NCBI GenBank assembly: GCA_944389175.1
Contig: CALXLK010000008.1
Span: 40,331 to 104,330, forward strand
Reading direction: 5' to 3'
Origin: an uncultured Opitutales bacterium
GTDB lineage: Bacteria; Verrucomicrobiota; Verrucomicrobiia; Opitutales; Intestinicryptomonadaceae
DNA: 64,000 bases
Each line of letters starts with the position of its first letter. The stretch's first letter is position 1. Under the pieces are notes generated by a model. That model ran no database searches and was not told the origin of the DNA. It worked only from the letters and a program-made list of their open reading frames with translations. Made by a program: the position numbers and the translations under genes. Shown piece by piece: positions 48,936 through 56,852 of this stretch.

Positions 48936-50462
48936 ATGAGCCTGAGTGTAGAAGTTGCGGTCCTAAACAAGATAAGCGTTCTTGTGGCCAGGCGTTCGTC
49001 GGTCGACGAAATGCTGCCTGCGGTGTTGAAAATTTTGCACAGCGAGATGGGTTTGTTGCGCGGAACGGTTACCTTGCGAGAGGGGGACCACCTTGTAATA
49101 AGCGCCTCGGAGGGACTTAGCAAAGACGAAGTCGATAAAGGCCTCTATAAGGTCGGGGAGGGCATTACGGGCATCGTCGCGCAGGAGGGCAAGGGAAGGA
49201 TTGTCCCGGATATTTCCAAAGACAAAAATTTTCTCAACCGGACCGGAGCGCGAACCGGCGAGAGCGTGGCTTTCATATGCGTGCCGATAATACATCAAGA
49301 CGATGTTATAGGCACTATAAGTATAGACAGGCGCGTCGACGAATATACCGACCTGAAGGCCGACTACCACCTGTTGGAGACAATATCAAACATTATGGCC
49401 GACGCCATATTTGCAGCCTATCTGGCCCACCAGGAGCGGGAACAGCTCATAGAGGAAAGCAACCGACTCAAGCTCGAACTTGAAAACAAATTGCGCCCGA
49501 CGGAAATCGTAGGCAACTGCAGCAATATGAAGAAGGTCTACCTGATGGTTTCCAAAGTGGCCGCTTCAAACGCGACGGTTCTAATAAGGGGCGAGTCTGG
49601 CACGGGCAAGGAGCTCGTGGCAAAGGCCATACACAACAATTCGCAGCGCAAAGACAAGCCCCTTATCATAGTAAACTGCGCCGCTCTTCCGGAAAGCCTA
49701 ATAGAAAGCGAGCTTTTCGGCCACGAGAAGGGCTCGTTTACGGGCGCGATCAACCGCAAGGTGGGTCTGGCGGAACTCGCCGACAAAGGTACGTTGTTTC
49801 TCGACGAAATAGGCGATATATCGTTGCCTATGCAGCTTAAATTGTTGCGCTTCATTCAGGAGCACACATTCTATCGGGTCGGCGGAAACACCGAACGGAA
49901 GGTTGACGTGCGCATAATAGCGGCCACCAGCCGCAATCTTGAGGACATGATAGCCAAGGGAACATTTAGGGAGGACCTTTATTACCGCTTAAACGTATTT
50001 CCCATCTACATGCCCGCGTTGCGAAACCGTAAAAGCGACATTATACTTTTGGCCGAGTACTTCCTGCAAAAATATTCCAAGATACACAATAAAACGGTTC
50101 TTCGCATATCGACTCCGGCCATAAATATGATAACCTCGTACTATTGGCCCGGCAATGTAAGAGAGCTTGAAAACTGCATGGAATACGCCGTCTTAAACAC
50201 ATCCGACAACGTAATAAGCGGCTACAATTTGCCGCCGTCTCTGCAGACGGCCGAGGCTACGGCGCAGTCGTCAGTAACGCCGACCGAGCGCACGGGCAAT
50301 TACGAGGCAATGGTGGCCTCTTTTGAAAAAGAGCTTATCGTAAACGCCCTCAAGGTAACCAAGGGCAATGCGACGGCTGCGGCCAAGTATTTGGGCACGA
50401 CTCAGCGCGTTGTTTTGTACAAGATTAAGCGCCTGGCTATAGATACGGCTCTTTACAAGTAG
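48936..50462 (+). CDS. NifA-like sigma-54-dependent activator (GAF-AAA+-Fis HTH)
   Basis: 508 residues in the NifA order: GAF sensor domain (about 1-165), AAA+ domain (about 190-425) and C-terminal Fis-type helix-turn-helix (about 465-505). Walker A is GESGTGKE, the sigma-54 contact loop is GSFTGA (Ser for the usual Ala) and Walker B is GTLFLDEIGD. KGNATAAAKYLGTTQRVVLYKIKRL is the DNA-binding helix region. It would bind an enhancer and open sigma-54 promoters. Its place behind gltBD, with sigma-54 promoters ahead of gltB and glnN, suggests it governs ammonium assimilation and perhaps its own operon. No nitrogenase genes are in the window, so the name nifA is avoided. Confidence 0.92.
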   Translation: MSLSVEVAVLNKISVLVARRSSVDEMLPAVLKILHSEMGLLRGTVTLREGDHLVISASEGLSKDEVDKGLYKVGEGITGIVAQEGKGRIVPDISKDKNFLNRTGARTGESVAFICVPIIHQDDVIGTISIDRRVDEYTDLKADYHLLETISNIMADAIFAAYLAHQEREQLIEESNRLKLELENKLRPTEIVGNCSNMKKVYLMVSKVAASNATVLIRGESGTGKELVAKAIHNNSQRKDKPLIIVNCAALPESLIESELFGHEKGSFTGAINRKVGLAELADKGTLFLDEIGDISLPMQLKLLRFIQEHTFYRVGGNTERKVDVRIIAATSRNLEDMIAKGTFREDLYYRLNVFPIYMPALRNRKSDIILLAEYFLQKYSKIHNKTVLRISTPAINMITSYYWPGNVRELENCMEYAVLNTSDNVISGYNLPPSLQTAEATAQSSVTPTERTGNYEAMVASFEKELIVNALKVTKGNATAAAKYLGTTQRVVLYKIKRLAIDTALYK

Positions 50463-50479
50463 GCCTTTCCCTTATGCGC

Positions 50480-50508
50480 GGCGGGATTTTCGCATTCCCG
50501 CCTTTTTT
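50480..50508 (+). terminator. Rho-independent terminator of the gltBD operon
   Basis: A 7-bp stem GGCGGGA/TCCCGCC and a T6 tail, 17 bases after the activator stop. Confidence 0.92.
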
Positions 50509-50758
50509 GTGCCCGCAACAGCTCATTTGGGCTCAAAAAAAGCCGGCAATACAAACTCGCGCTCACTGTTCGGGCGCGACCCAATAGAAATTTCGCCAAG
50601 CGCAAGAGGCAAAATTTTTAAACGGTTTAAGAGACCCTCGTCGAAAGGAATTTACCGCGGCACTTTGCCATCGGGCCATACACCTACTCGGCGGCGCAGT
50701 TTTGTTCTTTTAGCGCGCCGTTTCTTTAACAGCACAAGGATAGGGCAGTTTGTTTTGC

Positions 50759-51472
50759 TTAGAGCTCTTTTATAAAAATATTTCGGAAATCTGTCGAAGC
50801 CCCGCCGTGTTTGCCTTGAAAGCCTATCTTGCCCACGGTGGGCATTTCCGCTTTTTTGCGGGCCCTAAGCCATGGCAAAATCGTTGAACCGTCGGGATTT
50901 TTATCGTTGTCGGTCCATTTTGACATATCCATGGAGCTCGCGTGCCTGCCGTTTAGCCAAACGTCTATTTTTTGCCCGACGGCCCTAATTTTCATCTTGT
51001 GCCACTGGCCGTAGCTCAAGCGGGTGTCGAATTCCGAATTTACAAGGCCGAAAATGCAGGCGCAATTCCAATACGGCTTGCCGAAGGCGCGGCTTGAGCT
51101 GTCGGCAATTTGAATTTCTATGGAATTGGGAATCCAGTTTTTCGTGTCGGAGCAGTAGATTACCACGCCGCTGTTCGATTCTTTTTCAATCCTAAACTCA
51201 AGTTCGAGCTCGAAGTTTTTATAGTCGCGCTTTGTAAATATAATCTCGTCCTTAGTGGCGCGCATTACGCCGTCTTTATCGACGCTCCAGACGGACTTGT
51301 TGTAATCGGCGTTGCCGAGGTCCGCATCAAACAGCCTTTTGGGCGCGCATGCGTCTTTCGCGGGAGCCTGCGTCGCCTGCGGACAGGCGGCGCTCTCGTT
51401 TGATTGGCAGAGGCAAGCCGAGACAAAAAAGGCGATTAACAGCGCGAGCAATATAGGTAGTTTCTTATTCAT
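50759..51472 (-). CDS. DUF1080-family lipoprotein
   Basis: 237 residues. A lipobox (FVSAC, Cys20) follows a hydrophobic signal, so the protein is membrane-anchored. After a Cys/Ala-rich linker the single DUF1080 jelly roll runs from KRLFDADLGNADYN to the end (FRNIFIKEL). It includes NSGVVIYCSDTKNW and IEIQIADSSS. The fold is shared with 3-keto-disaccharide hydrolases; activity is not proven. It is the smaller relative of the secreted protein at 2973-4040. It diverges from the phage-like cassette, with 103 bp between them. Confidence 0.85.
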   Translation of the reverse strand: MNKKLPILLALLIAFFVSACLCQSNESAACPQATQAPAKDACAPKRLFDADLGNADYNKSVWSVDKDGVMRATKDEIIFTKRDYKNFELELEFRIEKESNSGVVIYCSDTKNWIPNSIEIQIADSSSRAFGKPYWNCACIFGLVNSEFDTRLSYGQWHKMKIRAVGQKIDVWLNGRHASSMDMSKWTDNDKNPDGSTILPWLRARKKAEMPTVGKIGFQGKHGGASTDFRNIFIKEL

Positions 51473-51575
51473 GAAGGGCGTTTCTATTCGGATTCAGGCG
51501 AAAGTCAATACGATATTTCAAAACTTCAAAAAGTCTATTGAGGTTCGCCGCGCATGATGATATAAGCTAATATGT

Positions 51576-51983
51576 ATGAACATTGACAATCCAGAAATAA
51601 TAGGAACAAGCCTGATGTCGCTGACATCGCTGCTTGGCGCGTACTATCTTGTTTTGAAAATACGCGATCAACTGAAAGAAAAACCCGATCCCAAGCTCAC
51701 GTACGCCACGCGCGAGCAGATGGAAAAAGTGCGCGATGAAATCGATAGAATCGTAAGCGCCTTTTCCCAGGATCTGCGAGTTCTGCGCGCCGACATACGC
51801 CAGGAGAACCGCGCTTTGACGAAATATTGGCTGCGGGCCATGAACGAGACGAGGCAAATGATAAGCAGCAATGCCCAAAACATAAGCTCTCTCATAGCGC
51901 AGTGTTCTTCGGCGAACCAGCGCATAAGCGAGCTTTCCCTAAAGACAGACAGAATGATTTTAAAGGAAAGGAACATTAAATGA
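51576..51983 (+). CDS. Mu gp25-like (DUF2730-type) membrane/coiled-coil protein
   Basis: 135 residues. An N-terminal membrane helix (GTSLMSLTSLLGAYYLVLKI) is followed by a long charged coiled coil, the build of DUF2730 proteins in Mu-like phages. Its stop overlaps the next start (ATGA), so the first two genes are translationally coupled. It opens a four-gene operon in which order, size and overlap match the block just before the portal gene in Mu-like phages. The role of DUF2730 proteins is not known. Sequence similarity alone is weak; the call relies on build and position. Confidence 0.55.
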   Translation: MNIDNPEIIGTSLMSLTSLLGAYYLVLKIRDQLKEKPDPKLTYATREQMEKVRDEIDRIVSAFSQDLRVLRADIRQENRALTKYWLRAMNETRQMISSNAQNISSLIAQCSSANQRISELSLKTDRMILKERNIK

Positions 51984-52246
51984 CGAATGAAGATCCCTAC
52001 GAATTACGGCGCGCAATCTTGGCGCAGCTCGAGGCGGCCTATCCGGCGAGCATGCCCGAGGAATCCATGCTTTCGGTGTTAAAACTTTGCGGGTTTGAAG
52101 TTGACGGCGCAGAATTAAAAAGGCAGTGCCAGTACTTGTGCGAGCGCGGTTTTGTGCGCTTTGTGAGCTCAAAAATATCGCCGAGCCAGACGAGGACGAG
52201 AATTACGCCGGAGGGTGTCGACTACATTCAAAGCGGAGGGTTTTAG
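51980..52246 (+). CDS. Small winged-helix protein of the packaging cassette
   Basis: 88 residues. The pattern of helices and a closing beta-wing (SMLSVLKLCGFEVDGAELKRQ, then YLCERGFVRFV, then TRTRITPEGVDYI) suggests a winged helix-turn-helix. In Mu-like phages a protein of this size, often misnamed an ArsR regulator, sits between DUF2730 and DUF3486 genes. It overlaps the previous gene by 4 bp and ends 1 bp before the next. A small-terminase or packaging-accessory role is conceivable because such proteins bind DNA, but this is inference. Confidence 0.55.
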   Translation: MTNEDPYELRRAILAQLEAAYPASMPEESMLSVLKLCGFEVDGAELKRQCQYLCERGFVRFVSSKISPSQTRTRITPEGVDYIQSGGF

Positions 52247-52247
52247 T

Positions 52248-52778
52248 ATGCCAGAAACGACACCCAATAAGAAGCGCACCACCCGAAAAGCGCGATCGAA
52301 GCCGACCTCAAGAAAGGCGGCTTCGCCGGAAAAAGACGAAATACACTCACCCATGAAAACGGAAGGCCAGGCGCTAAACGCCGGCGCGCCAGACTCCGCA
52401 GGTTGCGACGCATCTTCTGCCCGATGCGATTCCCCCGCAAATTCCGCCGCCGCGGTTTCAAAAGGCGGCGCTCTCGAGGCTCAAATTCTGCGGATAAAAC
52501 AGGCCAAATCAAACGCCGAAGAGATTTGCAGGGGGCGCGTCGACGCGGCGTCCGCGTCGGTGGACATACTTTTTGAGATGCTCTTTGATTACCTATGCAA
52601 TACTCCGGATATCGGCGCATCCGAGATGGGGACTTTATCGAGCGTGGTTCAGCGGCTCGTATCCTCGCGCTCGCAGCTTGCAAACATGGACATTAAAGCA
52701 TCCGGCCAGGCTTGCCATTCCGGCGCCATATCTGAGGAGACAATCAAAAATATAGAAAGCGCGTTAAAACTACTATGA
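52248..52778 (+). CDS. Mu gp27-position (DUF3486-like) packaging protein
   Basis: 176 residues from the ATG at 52248, directly after the previous stop. The first 60 residues are Lys/Arg/Thr/Ser-rich and look disordered and DNA-binding. The C-terminal half is helical (LEAQILRIKQAKSNAEEI through LVSSRSQLANMDI). It occupies the slot of DUF3486, which is thought to be the small terminase of Mu-like phages. The stop overlaps the large terminase start (ATGA). Assignment is by position and size; the sequence match is not strong. Confidence 0.5.
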   Translation: MPETTPNKKRTTRKARSKPTSRKAASPEKDEIHSPMKTEGQALNAGAPDSAGCDASSARCDSPANSAAAVSKGGALEAQILRIKQAKSNAEEICRGRVDAASASVDILFEMLFDYLCNTPDIGASEMGTLSSVVQRLVSSRSQLANMDIKASGQACHSGAISEETIKNIESALKLL

Positions 52779-54136
52779 GAAGCGACAGCTTTTTTTTGCC
52801 TTATCAGAAGAAATGGATTTGCGACAATTCGAGGATAAAATTGATGGAAAAGTCCCGCCAGATAGGAATGAGCTGGACTACCGCCTACAAGCTTGTGCGC
52901 ACCCACGCCTGTGCGGTGCGTCCGCGGGACTCGTGGGTGAGTTCCAGAGACGAGCTTCAGGCCAAGCTCTTTATTCAGGACTGCAGGAAATTTGCAGAAA
53001 TATTGAATGTGGCCTGCAAGGAACTATCCGGCAGCGAAATACTCTCCGGCGTAGATTCATCATCGCTGGAATTTGCGGACGGCTCGAGAATATGGTCTCT
53101 TTCGTCGAATCCCGATGCGCAGGCGGGGAAGCGCGGGGACAGGGTTCTCGACGAATTTGCCCTGCACCCCGACCCTCAAAAGCTCTATGCAATATCGATG
53201 CCCGGCATAACGTGGGGCGGCAATTTGGAGATAATTTCGACCCATAGGGGCAGGGAGTGTTTCTTTAACAAACTTGTCGAAGAGGCGCGATACGGCGGGA
53301 ATCCCAAAGGGATATCACTTCACCGCGTCACGCTTGAGGACGCTTTGGACCAGGGGCTCTTGGCAAAGATAAAACGCGCCATTGGCCCCGATAGCCCGAT
53401 AGCGGATATGGACAACGCCCAATACTTTGACTACATAAAAAGTTCCTGTGCCGACGAGTCTACATTTTTGCAGGAGTATATGTGCATACCCTCGGCCGAA
53501 GACGAGCGCTTTTTGCCGTTCGAGATTATAAGCAGGTGCCTGTATTCGCCAGAAGTGAAGAACTGGCGCGAAATTTCTTCCAAGGCAAATCCGCTATATC
53601 TGGGTGTCGACATAGGCAGGACGTCTGATTTTACCGTTTTCTGGCTGTTGGAGCGTTCCGCCGACGTTCTGTATACCAGGGAGGTCGAGGTTGTAAAGAA
53701 TGCGCCGTTTGCCGAGCAGGAGGCGCGTCTGTACGCGTATTTGAGCAATCCGTCGCTCAGGCGCGCGTGCATCGACGCCACGGGTATAGGCCGCCAGTTT
53801 GCCGAGCGCGCCGCCGCACGCTACGGCAGCGCAAGAATACAGCAGGTAAACTTTACCCAATATTCAAAACAAGACATGGCCTATCCGCTAAAGAACCGTT
53901 TTGAACAGGCGCTTTTGCGCATTCCCAACCAAAACGACATAATCGCAGATCTTCATAAGGTGTGCCGCGGGTTTGGTTTAAACGGTTCTATAACATTTTT
54001 TTCGCCGCGGGATTCCGGCGGGCATTCGGACCGATTTTGGGCTTTGGCGTTGGCTGTGAGCGCGTCTGCACACAACGATTGCGCGCCGGCTGCAATTCAC
54101 CTGGAACGGCGCCGAGATTACAACTTTATATGGTGA
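52775..54136 (+). CDS. Mu-like phage terminase large subunit (gp28 type)
   Basis: 453 residues. The N-terminal ATPase has Walker A KSRQIGMSW (residues 26-34) and Walker B RVLDEFA (Asp126, Glu127). The C-terminal RNase H-like nuclease has Asp279 in LGVDIGRTSDF, Asp334 in CIDATGIG and Asp419 in GGHSDRFWAL, so all three metal-binding acids are in place. This motor cuts and packages phage DNA into capsids. No portal, capsid, transposase or tail gene follows; the next gene is HU. The protein therefore looks functional yet isolated, either the end of a prophage relic or a domesticated packaging motor. Confidence 0.88.
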   Translation: MRSDSFFLPYQKKWICDNSRIKLMEKSRQIGMSWTTAYKLVRTHACAVRPRDSWVSSRDELQAKLFIQDCRKFAEILNVACKELSGSEILSGVDSSSLEFADGSRIWSLSSNPDAQAGKRGDRVLDEFALHPDPQKLYAISMPGITWGGNLEIISTHRGRECFFNKLVEEARYGGNPKGISLHRVTLEDALDQGLLAKIKRAIGPDSPIADMDNAQYFDYIKSSCADESTFLQEYMCIPSAEDERFLPFEIISRCLYSPEVKNWREISSKANPLYLGVDIGRTSDFTVFWLLERSADVLYTREVEVVKNAPFAEQEARLYAYLSNPSLRRACIDATGIGRQFAERAAARYGSARIQQVNFTQYSKQDMAYPLKNRFEQALLRIPNQNDIIADLHKVCRGFGLNGSITFFSPRDSGGHSDRFWALALAVSASAHNDCAPAAIHLERRRDYNFIW

Positions 54137-54199
54137 ATGACATTTATTTTAGCTTCAGTATAAAAATGCAAAAAAAGCGAAAAAAACATCGATTTCTTA

Positions 54200-54227
54200 T
54201 TGACAATACCTATCAACGACTTAATGT
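54200..54227 (+). promoter_or_regulatory. Candidate promoter of the HU gene
   Basis: A consensus TTGACA (54200-54205) and TAATGT (54222-54227) with a 16-bp gap. A leader of about 130 bases would follow, GC-richer than its surroundings. Confidence 0.45.
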
Positions 54228-54361
54228 AGTCTGCGTCTGCATGGGACTGTGGGTCGGGTCTGCGAGGCTCGGTTGACGTTTCTCTGTAAGATGATAGTTT
54301 CCATGCCAGTTCGCACGGCAAACAACATAAAACAACCGCAAACAAAAGAACCAATAATATC

Positions 54362-54631
54362 ATGAATAAAGCACAACTAACAGATGAAATCCAAAAAATA
54401 CTCGGTAAAGACGTCAGCAAAGCATGCGCCGAAAAGGCGTTGAATGCCGTCATTGAGGCAATCAAGGGCGGCATCAAGAAGCAGAAAAGGGTCGCGCTTA
54501 TTGGTTTTGGCACTTTTTCTGTAGTTCAGCGCAAGGCGAGGACCGGCTATAATCCGCAAACTCATCAAAAAATCAAAATTAAGGCCTCAAAGGCTCTCAA
54601 GTTTAAGGCGTCGAAATCGATTAAGCTTTAA
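54362..54631 (+). CDS. HU-family DNA-binding protein
   Basis: 89 residues. Helical N-terminus MNKAQLTDEIQKIL, then VALIGFGTFSVVQRKARTGYNPQTHQ, the strand and arm region that wraps around DNA. HU proteins compact the nucleoid and bend DNA. The C-terminal KASKALKFKASKSIKL is the usual end with an extra Lys-rich stretch. It lies 225 bp after the terminase with its own promoter and terminator, so it is probably chromosomal rather than part of the phage cassette. Confidence 0.93.
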   Translation: MNKAQLTDEIQKILGKDVSKACAEKALNAVIEAIKGGIKKQKRVALIGFGTFSVVQRKARTGYNPQTHQKIKIKASKALKFKASKSIKL

Positions 54632-54652
54632 TGTAGCATATTTACTTTTTAG

Positions 54653-54680
54653 AAGCCGGCTTTTTAGCCGGCTTTTTATT
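54653..54680 (+). terminator. Rho-independent terminator after HU
   Basis: An 8-bp stem AAGCCGGC/GCCGGCTT with a T-rich loop and T tail, 22 bases after the stop. Confidence 0.92.
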
Positions 54681-54803
54681 TTTTTTACATGCTAAAAAAA
54701 CGTTAACGAGAAATGGTTGAGGTTTGATAATTGAATTCGCGGCAGGATGTTCTTTTTGTTTTGTACTTGCTCAAATTTCAAGGCTATGAGATAATACAGT
54801 TCT

Positions 54804-56654
54804 ATGAAGTACATTACATATCTATTGATGGCGGCAGGCATTTTGTTTTCGGGGTGTTCTCCGTGCAAAACGGGATGCCCTGCCAAGGAGGCGGTTGTCC
54901 AGGAAAAATATTATCCTGCGATTATAAGCAAGGACGATTCCAAGGGGCTATATTCGAAGGCTACTTTGAATTTCGTCTATAAGGACGGCAAGACAAAGAA
55001 TCTCGAGCGCGATCTCGCGTACCAGAAAGACGGTTCCTGGCGTTTGGTTGTCTCCAAAGACGAGATTAACGCCGAGAAAGACCTCAAGTATATAAACGTC
55101 TTCATGCCCATAATGGAGGCAAAGAAGGGAGAGAAAGGCTATTTTATAAACACCCGCAATCTTTTGGGCACGTACAAGCTCGACAAGACCTTTGTATCCA
55201 GCAACGGCACGAATTCGTATGCGTTTTTTGGCGCGAAGAATCCCAGGGCGACATGGTCGGTAATTTTGAAGGGGCTCAATCTTGAGACGAGCATGTGCGC
55301 CGAGGCGAATAAAGGCGAGTACAAGGTGTATCCGCGCATAGAGGTCGAGCGCATGGAAGGGTTGCCGGCGTATGAGGACGCCGTTATGGATTTTTATCCC
55401 TTGGGCAGTTCCTCGACGTACGCCGACATGGCCAAGATTTACCGCAAGTACCAGATAGATCGCGGCGAGGTTGTTCCGCTGAAAGAGCGCATAAAGGGCA
55501 ACCCCAAGCTCGAGCGTTTGGCAAAATCGATAATGTTGAGGATTGTCCACGGTGCAAAGCCTATCCCGCGCGACAAAAAAGGCAGGGGCATACCCACCGA
55601 CTACACTCCGGAAACGGAGCTGCCTATGCATTTGCGCTGTACGTTCCAGGAGGGTACCGAAGCGATAAAATACCTAAAAGAAGCCGGGATTGACTACGTA
55701 GATATACAGGAAGTCGGCTGGAACATAAGGGGGCACGACGGCAGGTATCCGCAGCTTTTCCCTGTTGAGCCTGCGGCAGGCGGCGAGGAGAAGTTGAAGG
55801 AGACGGTTGCCACGGCGAAGAAGCTCGGCTACAACATCTCCGCGCACGTCAACCACACCGACGCCTATAAAATAGCCGATTGCTGGAGCGAAGATTACAT
55901 AGCAAAGCGCAAGGACGGCTCTCTTATGTATGTTGGCTGTTGGGCCGGCGGCAAGGCATATACGCCGTGCCCCGGGACTATATTTGATAGGTTCGCGAAA
56001 AAAGACTATCTCGATATTCGCGACCGATTGGGCTTCAACGGCTTTCAGCATGTCGACGTTCTCTCGGCGATAGCGCCCAGGATTTGCCATGACCCCAAGC
56101 ATCCGCTAAACCGCAGGCAGTGGGCCGACGCTTATCTAAAGATAATGAAATACGGCCGCGACCTAACCGGGGGCTTCACCTCCGAGTGCGGACTGGACCA
56201 CCTCATAAAGTATCTCGACTGGGCCTACTACATTTGCTTTGGCGACACTGTTCCAATCATGTTTGATAGATATGTGCCCGTATGGCAGATTGTCTACCAC
56301 GGCATAGTTCCCACCGAGCAGTTCTTTAGCGACAACGATAATACTGTTAGATCGAGCTGGCCCAAGATACGTTTGCATCACGCCGAGTTTGGCGGCAGGC
56401 CGGTATTCGTGCAAACATGGTTGGGCAAGAAGAATACCGATAAATACCTCAAACCCGTATACGACGAGTACCAGAAGGTATCTTACTTGCAGATGGAGTT
56501 TATGGACGACCACAAGCAGCTTGCCGACGGCGTATTTTTGACCGTCTACGGCAACGGCGATGAAGTTGTCACAAACTACTCCGATTTGACCTTTGAATAC
56601 AAGGGAGAGCCTGTTTTTGCCAAAGACTACAGGCTGTTTAAGAAATCAAAGTAG
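54804..56654 (+). CDS. DUF5696-type lipoprotein, copy A
   Basis: 616 residues. The lipobox LFSGC (Cys18) is followed by SPCKTGCPAK, so it is membrane-anchored. An N-terminal beta-rich domain (about 30-240) precedes a barrel-type domain. That domain has DYVDIQEVGWNIRGHDGRYPQ, AHVNHTDAY, FQHVDVLSAIAPR and GGFTSECGLDH. As in the paralogue at 29149-30957, the Asp of VDVLS and the Glu of SECG are likely catalytic residues. The family is probably a glycoside hydrolase with unknown substrate. It is nearly identical to copy B over the N-terminal 240 and last 60 residues but differs in patches, notably WAYYICFGDTVPIMF and FVQTWLGKKNTDK. Confidence 0.8.
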   Translation: MKYITYLLMAAGILFSGCSPCKTGCPAKEAVVQEKYYPAIISKDDSKGLYSKATLNFVYKDGKTKNLERDLAYQKDGSWRLVVSKDEINAEKDLKYINVFMPIMEAKKGEKGYFINTRNLLGTYKLDKTFVSSNGTNSYAFFGAKNPRATWSVILKGLNLETSMCAEANKGEYKVYPRIEVERMEGLPAYEDAVMDFYPLGSSSTYADMAKIYRKYQIDRGEVVPLKERIKGNPKLERLAKSIMLRIVHGAKPIPRDKKGRGIPTDYTPETELPMHLRCTFQEGTEAIKYLKEAGIDYVDIQEVGWNIRGHDGRYPQLFPVEPAAGGEEKLKETVATAKKLGYNISAHVNHTDAYKIADCWSEDYIAKRKDGSLMYVGCWAGGKAYTPCPGTIFDRFAKKDYLDIRDRLGFNGFQHVDVLSAIAPRICHDPKHPLNRRQWADAYLKIMKYGRDLTGGFTSECGLDHLIKYLDWAYYICFGDTVPIMFDRYVPVWQIVYHGIVPTEQFFSDNDNTVRSSWPKIRLHHAEFGGRPVFVQTWLGKKNTDKYLKPVYDEYQKVSYLQMEFMDDHKQLADGVFLTVYGNGDEVVTNYSDLTFEYKGEPVFAKDYRLFKKSK

Positions 56655-56689
56655 CGTTAACAGTAAAAGTAGCATTTAGTTAAAACAAA

Positions 56690-56718
56690 AAGCCGCCTGG
56701 TTTTCGGGCGGCTTTTTT
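56690..56718 (+). terminator. Rho-independent terminator after copy A
   Basis: An 8-bp stem AAGCCGCC/GGCGGCTT and a T6 tail. It lies between the two copies, so each gene is a separate unit. Confidence 0.93.
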
Positions 56719-56852
56719 ATTTTTATAAATGCCAAAGAAACGTTATTGGGCAATGGCTGAGGTTTGATGAATGAAAGGGTTTAAAAATCTTCTTTTTACC
56801 ATCAAATTTTTGTACTTGCTCAAATTTCAAAGCTATGAGATAATACAATTCT

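Larger units (their letters stand above)
54689..56718 (+). repeat. Tandem duplication, copy A
   Basis: A unit of about 2.04 kb comprising leader, DUF5696 gene and terminator, repeated immediately downstream. Identity starts near a shared upstream box (AAACGTTA) and is almost complete for the first 730 coding bases. Confidence 0.9.
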
